A stretch of DNA of 10,097 nucleotides from DATLZC01 sp037444005 (GTDB lineage: Bacteria; Chloroflexota; Dehalococcoidia; DSTF01; JACRBR01). The notes beneath the pieces are model-generated. The model saw only the letters and a list, made by a program, of their open reading frames with translations, did not search any database and had not been told where the DNA came from. The number at the start of each line of letters is the position of its first letter. Position 1 is the first letter of the stretch. The stretch lies in NCBI GenBank assembly GCA_037444005.1, contig JBBING010000082.1:1-10097 (forward strand), in the 5' to 3' direction. The position numbers were made by a program, and so were the translations under genes. This document shows, one piece after another, positions 6,163 through 10,097 of the stretch.

Positions 6163-6486
6163 GTGGAACTTCCGGAGCAGCTGACCAGGCTCGCCCGGTT
6201 GGGCGGACGCGAGGACTTCGTGGCGGCCATCGGCCCGCCCGAGGAGCTGTGGACGCTGACGATCCGGCAGCGGGCCGCGATCTTCTACTACGTGCGCCCA
6301 CGCGTGCAACGCATCGCCGAGGAGCTGGTGAAGGAGGCCGCCGCCAGCGACGACGTTCTGAGCGCCGCCGACGCCGAGGCGTTCATTGCCGAGCGGATCG
6401 CCGAGCTTCGAGGCGCACTGACCCGAGTGCATGCGGAGGCCATCGCCCGGGCCGCCCGCGAGCGGCTCGCGTCGTGGCGGGAGTGA
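6163..6486 (+). CDS. Small helical protein of unknown function
   Basis: 107 aa, GTG start with no separate ribosome-binding site. I do not recognise a family. The sequence begins MELPEQLTRLARLGG, has a hydrophobic aromatic patch (RAAIFYYVRPRVQRI, about 37-51), and ends in two long amphipathic helices rich in Ala, Glu and Arg (about 52-107). It has no Cys, signal peptide or membrane span, so it is probably a soluble, mostly helical cytoplasmic protein. It is supported as real by its -10 box, its isolation between a terminator and a convergent gene, and ordinary amino-acid composition. An overlapping minus-strand frame in the same place looks Arg-rich and unnatural. The gene converges on the SepIVA-like gene. 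Confidence 0.65.
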   Translation: MELPEQLTRLARLGGREDFVAAIGPPEELWTLTIRQRAAIFYYVRPRVQRIAEELVKEAAASDDVLSAADAEAFIAERIAELRGALTRVHAEAIARAARERLASWRE

Positions 6487-6487
6487 G

Positions 6488-6512
6488 CTCGGCGCGCTCC
6501 GGCGGAGCCGAG
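6488..6512. terminator. GC-rich hairpin between convergent genes
   Basis: CTCGGC (6488-6493) can pair with GCCGAG (6507-6512). Alternatively GCTCC (6496-6500) pairs with GGAGC (6504-6508) around a GGC loop. It occupies the 27-bp gap between two convergent stop codons. Neither side has a T-run, so termination ability is uncertain. Confidence 0.3.
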
Positions 6513-6513
6513 G

Positions 6514-7038
6514 CTACGTCTCGACGGGCTGGCGCTCCGTCAGGGATTCGACCCCGCTGCGGACGTTGGCGAGGAACGCGGTGAGCTGGCTCTCGAGCCG
6601 CCGGAGCATCTCCAGGGCGTAGCGGTCGGCTTCGTCCATCTGCTCGTTCGCCAGCTTGTCGGCCTCGGCGAGGCGGCTCTGGGCCTGCGCCTGGGCGTCC
6701 CGGATGATCCGGTCAGCGCGCGCTTCGGCCTCCTGCAGGATCATCGCGGCCTTGGCCTGCGCCTCCTGCACCAGATTCTGCTCGTCCAGCCGGCGGGCGA
6801 CCTCTTCGTCGCATCGCGCGAGTTTGAGGGCGACCTCTTCCTCCGCCCGGGCGATGAGCTCCTCGCGCTGTTCGAGGATGCGGGCCGCCTCCTTGACTTC
6901 GTTGGGCACGGCGGCGCGCATCTGGTCGACGAGGTCGAGAAGCCGGCGGCGGTCGAGGACGACGCCCGCGCCGATGGGCAGGCGCCGCGCTTCGCCCACG
7001 AGCTCCTCCAGCCGGTCGATGAGATGCAGGATGTCCAT
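6514..7038 (-). CDS. SepIVA/DivIVA-like coiled-coil protein
   Basis: 174 aa, ATG start with GGAG 6 nt upstream. The N-terminus (about 6-66: LIDRLEELVGEARRLPI, VVLDRRRLLDLVDQMR, AAVPNEVKEAARILEQREEL) resembles the start of mycobacterial SepIVA as I remember it (LDELGAIVEEARGVPM, ...DVLELIDDIKDAIPGEL). The middle (about 67-135) is a heptad-like Ala/Glu/Arg coiled coil. The end (DEADRYALEMLRRLESQLTAFLANVRSG, 135-162) also resembles the SepIVA C-terminal helix. The mycobacterial protein is longer, by about 70 residues in the coiled coil. SepIVA is a DivIVA-like cytoplasmic factor needed for cell-wall growth and division. The gene follows coaD by 12 bp, as I recall for M. smegmatis. An ATP-synthase-b-like annotation would be a coiled-coil artefact. 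Function here is inferred. Confidence 0.75.
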   Translation of the reverse strand: MDILHLIDRLEELVGEARRLPIGAGVVLDRRRLLDLVDQMRAAVPNEVKEAARILEQREELIARAEEEVALKLARCDEEVARRLDEQNLVQEAQAKAAMILQEAEARADRIIRDAQAQAQSRLAEADKLANEQMDEADRYALEMLRRLESQLTAFLANVRSGVESLTERQPVET

Positions 7039-7050
7039 GCGGGGCTCCGA

Positions 7051-7536
7051 TCAGCCTTCCTGCCGCTGGGCCAGCTTCGCCTTCAGCGCTCGGGCCACGT
7101 GCGGCGGCACCAGGTCGCTGACATCATACCCGAGGGACGCCACTTCGCGAATGCGCGTGCCCGAGATGAACAGGTGCTCCAGGCTGGCGATGAGGTAGAT
7201 GGACTCCAGTTCGGGCGCCATCTTCTTGTTCATGAGGGCCATGTCGAACTCGGCCTCGAAGTCGACCGTGGCCCGCATGCTCCTGACCAGCACGGTGGCT
7301 CCCTCTTGCCGGGCGAAGTTGACCGTGAGGCCCGAGAACGGCTTCACGACGATGTTGGGCTGGTCCGCGACGGCCTCGCGGAACAACTCCACGCGTTCCT
7401 CCGTGGTGAACATGCTGTTCTTGAGGTCGAACACCGCCACGACGAGCTTGTCGAACAGCATGGCTGCCCGGCGGGCGATGTCGAGGTGCCCGTTGGTGAC
7501 GGGATCGAAGCGGCCGGGAAACATCGCGATAGTCAC
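7051..7536 (-). CDS. coaD: Phosphopantetheine adenylyltransferase
   Basis: 161 aa, the usual length. CoaD joins ATP and 4'-phosphopantetheine to form dephospho-CoA, the penultimate step of coenzyme A synthesis, in the cytoplasm. Nucleotidyltransferase motifs are clear: GRFDPVTNGHLD (8-19) with catalytic H17, K39 in the substrate loop, RSMRATVDFEAEFDMALMN (85-103), and ISGTRIREVASLG (124-136), the counterpart of the common ISSS-x-x-REVA motif. The GTG start overlaps the rsmD stop (GTGA). It has a strong GGGGAGG ribosome-binding site 7 nt upstream, so it need not rely on coupling alone. It is the third gene of the operon. Confidence 0.96.
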   Translation of the reverse strand: MTIAMFPGRFDPVTNGHLDIARRAAMLFDKLVVAVFDLKNSMFTTEERVELFREAVADQPNIVVKPFSGLTVNFARQEGATVLVRSMRATVDFEAEFDMALMNKKMAPELESIYLIASLEHLFISGTRIREVASLGYDVSDLVPPHVARALKAKLAQRQEG

Positions 7537-8084
7537 GACTCAACCTCCCCTCGGTACACGGAGATCACGGTGTCTCCATGCCTTCGCGATCGCACGAGTT
7601 GGAGCGGTCCCAGACGCGGGGGCGGCTCGCGCCGCTTGGAATGCTCGAGTGCGAGCACGGTGCGCCGGTCGGCCACCGCAGAAGCGATGGCGTCGATCGT
7701 CTGGATGGCGGCGTCGTCGGCGTACGGCGGATCGGCGAGAATGAGGGTGTACGGGGGCCGCAGGCGGGGAAGCGACCGCTCGACTGGCGCGACGATGACC
7801 CGCCCTCTCGATTCGAGCGCGGTGACACGCAGGTTCTCCCGGATGAGGTCTGCGGTCCGCCGGTCCCGCTCCACGAAGTCGCAGACGCCGCCGCCCCGGC
7901 TGAGCGCTTCGATGCCGAGCGCGCCCGTGCCGGCATACAGGTCCAGCACCCGATCGTACGAGACGCCCGCGGCGTCGAGCATATCGAAGAGCGCCCCCCG
8001 GACGAGATCGGACGTCGGGCGCACCTGACCACCGCGCGGGCTCTTGAGGGTTCGTCCCTGGGCGGATCCGGCGATGACGCGCAC
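7533..8084 (-). CDS. rsmD: 16S rRNA (guanine966-N2)-methyltransferase
   Basis: 183 aa, typical for RsmD, which uses S-adenosylmethionine to methylate N2 of G966 in 16S rRNA. Motifs in order: MRVIAGSAQGR (1-11), RPTSDLVRGALFDML (22-36), the SAM-binding DLYAGTGALGIEALSRG (48-64), the catalytic DPPY (118-121), and RRHGDTVISVYR near the C-terminus. The GTG start lies 3 bp after the stop of the GH18-like gene and has no convincing Shine-Dalgarno, so translation probably depends on coupling. It overlaps coaD by 4 bp. The rsmD-coaD pair is widely conserved in bacteria. Confidence 0.95.
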   Translation of the reverse strand: MRVIAGSAQGRTLKSPRGGQVRPTSDLVRGALFDMLDAAGVSYDRVLDLYAGTGALGIEALSRGGGVCDFVERDRRTADLIRENLRVTALESRGRVIVAPVERSLPRLRPPYTLILADPPYADDAAIQTIDAIASAVADRRTVLALEHSKRREPPPRLGPLQLVRSRRHGDTVISVYRGEVES

Positions 8085-8087
8085 CGG

Positions 8088-9773
8088 TCACGGTTCGCCC
8101 GAAGGGGCCGGGCTTCCGCCAGCGCCCCGCGTTCGCTCGACTTCCACGGGGAACGAACGGCCCACGCGCACAACGCCATCGCCGACCACAAGGGTGACGT
8201 CGTACGTTCCCGGTTCGCCGGGAGCGCGCCAGACCACCGTGACGCCCGTCGTCGCGCCGAGCGAGCCCGCCGTCGCCCGCCACTCGGGCGCCATCATGGC
8301 GGCGTTGGGCCTGGCGAGGTCGACGTCGCCGGTGTCGATGTAACGTTGCACCACGGCCCAGATGTCGGCCCCGCGCGAGGCCGCGCCCACGTTATCGACC
8401 CACACGCCGCCCAGCCCGTACCGTCTCGCGATATCGATGCGGAAGGCCGCGCTGAACGCGTTGAACACCCACACTGTCCGCTTCCCGGATTCGCCGGGGT
8501 AGGCGAACGTCACCGCGAGGGCGTCGTCGTCCCAGTAGAGGCCGGTCGCCCCTGCGTCGCGCGCCAGGTTCGCCCCGATGAGCGTGACTTCGGCGTCGGG
8601 CGCGACCGGCGGCGCTGGCCGGAGCTCGACCGTCGCAGCGAGCGCCAGCGCCTCGGCGATGGGCATGGTGCGGACGCCCTCGGCGCCCTTTTCGTACGCC
8701 ACGTTGCTCATCCCCAGCAAGATTTTCTTGCGGTCCACGCGTTCGACGATGTAGTCGAGGGCGGCGGTCACCTGCGTACGGTACGCGCTCTGGTCGTCGG
8801 GCGGGACGATCTTCAGGACGTCCGCCTGCCGGCCCAGCTCCTCCCAATCGTAGCCGAAGGTCTCGGCGTCGGCTCCGGCGACGATTGGCATGGGGATGGA
8901 CAGCACCAGGACGCGTCCGTCGGCGTGGAGACGCCCGGCGAGCGTCGTCGCGAAGGCGCTGAAGGCGTCGCGATACGCCAGGTCGATCTGGCGATAGCTG
9001 AGGTCGATTCCCGCGAAGCCGAAGCGCTGCGCCAGGGCCACGATCTCGTTGATGTGCGCCGCCTGGCTCTCGGGGTCCTGCAGCAGCGCGACGATGGCGC
9101 CCGGATCGATGTTCGTGATGACGGGGATGACCCGGTAGGGCGTGTCCGGCGGAAGCGGTGTGGTCTCTCCGAGGATGCGCCCATCGGGCGCGAGGATGTA
9201 ATCCATCGGCTGGATGGTGTCGATGGCTCCCCCGACCCTGGGGTCGACCTCGTTGCCTGCGGGCAGGGTGGCGAAGACGGCGCGGGCGCGCTCCGTGCGT
9301 CGCAGGACGGCGACGTTTCCGGGGAGCCGGGGAAGATCCACGGTCGCGGCCATTCCGTCAGCACTGACGGCGCCGTCGGCGAGGCGTCTCCAGCCATCGT
9401 CGTAGGTGTAGAACGACGCTGCCGCTCCGGCCGGCAGCCGCTTCGTGAGCTTGATGGTGAGCGTAAATCCGCCCTGGAGGTTCGGCGGCGCCGAAACGTC
9501 GTACAGGGGGCTGACAGCTTCCATGCCGTCGGGCAGCTCGGGAAGCGAGTCGCGGCGAGCCGTCGTGATGCGGTCAGCGGGCGCGGGCTCACTGCCGCCT
9601 CCGCCGCCTCGCAGGATGGAGACCGGCGGGAGCACGAGGATGAGCAGGACGACCCCGAGGATGACGATGGCCCCGATGATGATGAGGGCTGAACGGTCGT
9701 GCCGCTCCGGCGGTACGGTCTGGAGGATCTGGTCGAAGGGCCCCGGGGTGTGCTGGCTCCGGTGTTCCTGCAT
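8088..9773 (-). CDS. Membrane-anchored GH18-like protein lacking the catalytic Glu
   Basis: 561 aa from ATG 9773. The open frame extends 51 residues upstream, but that part is Arg-rich, begins before the predicted transcription start, and precedes the MQEHRS start of a normal N-terminus. A cytoplasmic N-terminus is followed by one membrane helix (about 29-50) and a Gly/Ser/Pro linker, so the rest should be outside. Residues about 75-190 look like beta-rich Ig-like repeats. About 190-475 look like a GH18/YaaH-type TIM barrel: YRVIPVITNID (213-223), GFAGIDLSYRQID (252-264), VLVLSIPMP, KILLGMSNVAYEKG, and RRYGLGGVWVDNVG. The GH18 motif DxxDxDxE is degenerate: by alignment the last D and E are S259 and R261. 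A C-terminal Ig-like domain (about 500-547) follows. It is probably a glycan-binding rather than hydrolytic protein (inference). Confidence 0.75.
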   Translation of the reverse strand: MQEHRSQHTPGPFDQILQTVPPERHDRSALIIIGAIVILGVVLLILVLPPVSILRGGGGGSEPAPADRITTARRDSLPELPDGMEAVSPLYDVSAPPNLQGGFTLTIKLTKRLPAGAAASFYTYDDGWRRLADGAVSADGMAATVDLPRLPGNVAVLRRTERARAVFATLPAGNEVDPRVGGAIDTIQPMDYILAPDGRILGETTPLPPDTPYRVIPVITNIDPGAIVALLQDPESQAAHINEIVALAQRFGFAGIDLSYRQIDLAYRDAFSAFATTLAGRLHADGRVLVLSIPMPIVAGADAETFGYDWEELGRQADVLKIVPPDDQSAYRTQVTAALDYIVERVDRKKILLGMSNVAYEKGAEGVRTMPIAEALALAATVELRPAPPVAPDAEVTLIGANLARDAGATGLYWDDDALAVTFAYPGESGKRTVWVFNAFSAAFRIDIARRYGLGGVWVDNVGAASRGADIWAVVQRYIDTGDVDLARPNAAMMAPEWRATAGSLGATTGVTVVWRAPGEPGTYDVTLVVGDGVVRVGRSFPVEVERTRGAGGSPAPSGEP

Positions 9774-9910
9774 GCGCCTCGTGCGGGTCCGCGACCGCGC
9801 GGCCCGGCCTGGAACTGGCCTCCGTCCGGCGCGGCGGCCGATCGCGAAACGGGAGGGCCGTCCGCCCTCCGCGCCAGCTCCCGTCGCGCCCTTCGGGCGG
9901 GGTCGAGAGC
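9774..9910 (-). other. Structured 5' leader of the GH18-rsmD-coaD operon
   Basis: About 137 nt separate the predicted transcription start from the ATG at 9773. Two hairpins stand out: CGCCC-TTC-GGGCG (9887-9899) and GGAGGGC-CGTCC-GCCCTCC (9852-9870), a perfect 7-bp stem. No T-run follows either. The stretch is Arg/Gly/Ala-rich if translated in frame. I recognise no known riboswitch or leader peptide. Confidence 0.35.
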
Positions 9911-9916
9911 GGGCGC

Positions 9917-9946
9917 ATTGTACCACGCCGGCTCCGTGCGTTCGAA
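9917..9946 (-). promoter_or_regulatory. Promoter of the GH18-rsmD-coaD-sepIVA-like operon
   Basis: On the minus strand TACAAT (9917-9922, 5 of 6 consensus bases) is preceded directly by TGG, an extended -10 element like that of murJ. The -35 region is weak: TTCGAA at 9941-9946 with an 18-bp spacer, or TCGAAC with 17 bp. Transcription should start near 9910. Confidence 0.6.
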
Positions 9947-9971
9947 CGGCCCGTAGTGCCTCAAAAGTGAT

Positions 9972-10015
9972 GGTTACCCAAGGGGAGGCGATGCCTCAGA
10001 ACCCCGGTTACCCAA
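9972..10015. repeat. Two direct copies of GGTTACCCAA
   Basis: Identical 10-bp copies lie at 9972-9981 and 10006-10015, 34 bp start to start. Each contains the near-palindrome GGT-T-ACC. The second covers the TAA stop of the right-edge gene. They lie roughly 65 and 100 bp upstream of the predicted operon start, on either side of a hairpin, and could be protein-binding sites. Confidence 0.45.
9982..10005 (-). terminator. Possible terminator hairpin of the right-edge gene
   Basis: Read on the minus strand, GGGG-TTCT-GAGGC-ATC-GCCTC-CCC forms a stem with a one-sided TTCT bulge, starting 2 nt after the TAA stop. The nearest T-run (TTTT at 9963-9966) is about 15 nt past the stem, so this is not a textbook intrinsic terminator. 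Confidence 0.35.
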
Positions 10016-10097
10016 CACGTCGCCGTTCCTCCCGCTCACTGGACGCCCAGAGGGCGCGCAGGGCGGCGTCGATTCCCCGTCGCAGCTCCGCCGGGTT
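10008..10097 (-). CDS. 3' end of an unidentified gene, cut by the window edge
   Basis: The last 29 codons before TAA are visible. They read NPAELRRGIDAALRALW followed by ASSEREERRRVG, a helical, charged C-terminal end of ordinary composition. The family cannot be told from so little. The opposite strand is also open from ATG 9991 to the edge, but it reads as Arg/Ser-rich sequence, so I prefer the minus strand. Confidence 0.5.
   Translation of the reverse strand, partial: NPAELRRGIDAALRALWASSEREERRRVG

Noticed and set aside
2718..6301. Two 641-codon minus-strand open frames opposite murJ, dedA and the zinc-ribbon gene
   Set aside because: Composition is extreme (Arg/His/Glu or Arg/Ser/Pro), and they cross promoters, terminators and several real genes.
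7578..9692. A 704-codon open frame on the plus strand, antisense to the GH18-like gene and rsmD
   Set aside because: It is the GC-driven shadow of well-supported minus-strand genes. Its translation is rich in Arg, Gly, Asp and His and matches no family.
9774..9926. 51-residue upstream extension of the GH18-like protein
   Set aside because: It is Arg/Gly-rich and its start lies upstream of the predicted transcription start. The ATG at 9773 is the first usable start in the transcript.
9991..10097. Plus-strand frame from ATG to the right edge
   Set aside because: It is Arg/Ser-rich, its GGAGG is only 2 nt from the ATG, and the opposite strand gives a more natural protein end.

Overview
This is a GC-rich chromosomal window with tightly packed housekeeping and cell-envelope genes. 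I see no mobile element, CRISPR array, tRNA or rRNA. The gene set suggests a Chloroflexota bacterium, perhaps Dehalococcoidia/Tepidiformia-like. Pointers are a small double zinc-ribbon protein of a type I associate with that phylum, a SepIVA/DivIVA-like coiled-coil gene after coaD, GTG/TTG starts, and several -10 boxes so close to the start codon that the mRNAs would be leaderless or nearly so. Actinobacteriota is the main alternative, and the phylum call is inference.

Layout. A plus-strand LytR-CpsA-Psr (LCP) protein (123-1538) converges on a minus-strand zinc-dependent alcohol dehydrogenase (1548-2585). Upstream of the dehydrogenase is rpsT, encoding ribosomal protein S20 (2642-3070, TTG start), with a long basic Ala/Lys-rich tail. 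rpsT diverges from murJ, and the -10 boxes of the two promoters overlap almost symmetrically. murJ (lipid II flippase, 3120-4793) overlaps a DedA-family gene (4790-5614) by 4 bp at GTGA. A 123-bp gap follows, holding a promoter and a terminator-like hairpin with alternative pairings. Next come the zinc-ribbon protein (5738-6076), a clear intrinsic terminator (6102-6129) and a small helical protein of unknown function (6163-6486).

The right third is a minus-strand operon reading leftwards. It starts with a membrane-anchored GH18-like protein lacking the catalytic Glu (8088-9773), then rsmD (7533-8084), coaD (7051-7536) and the SepIVA-like gene (6514-7038). Gaps are 12 bp or less, and rsmD and coaD overlap at GTGA. 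A TGGTACAAT promoter and a GC-rich leader of about 137 nt precede it. At the right edge is the 3' end of another minus-strand gene (10008-10097), with a 10-bp direct repeat around its stop codon.

How the genes fit together. The window is biased toward envelope biogenesis: LCP (glycopolymer attachment), MurJ (lipid II export), DedA (possible return of undecaprenyl phosphate), a SepIVA-like growth-zone scaffold and a surface GH18-like protein. These sit beside translation and cofactor genes (rpsT, rsmD, coaD). I found no clearly new multi-gene system. The most novel-looking items are the murJ-dedA coupling with a variant DedA active region, the degenerate GH18-like protein heading the rsmD-coaD-sepIVA-like operon, the attenuator-like leader of the zinc-ribbon gene, and the bidirectional rpsT/murJ promoter.
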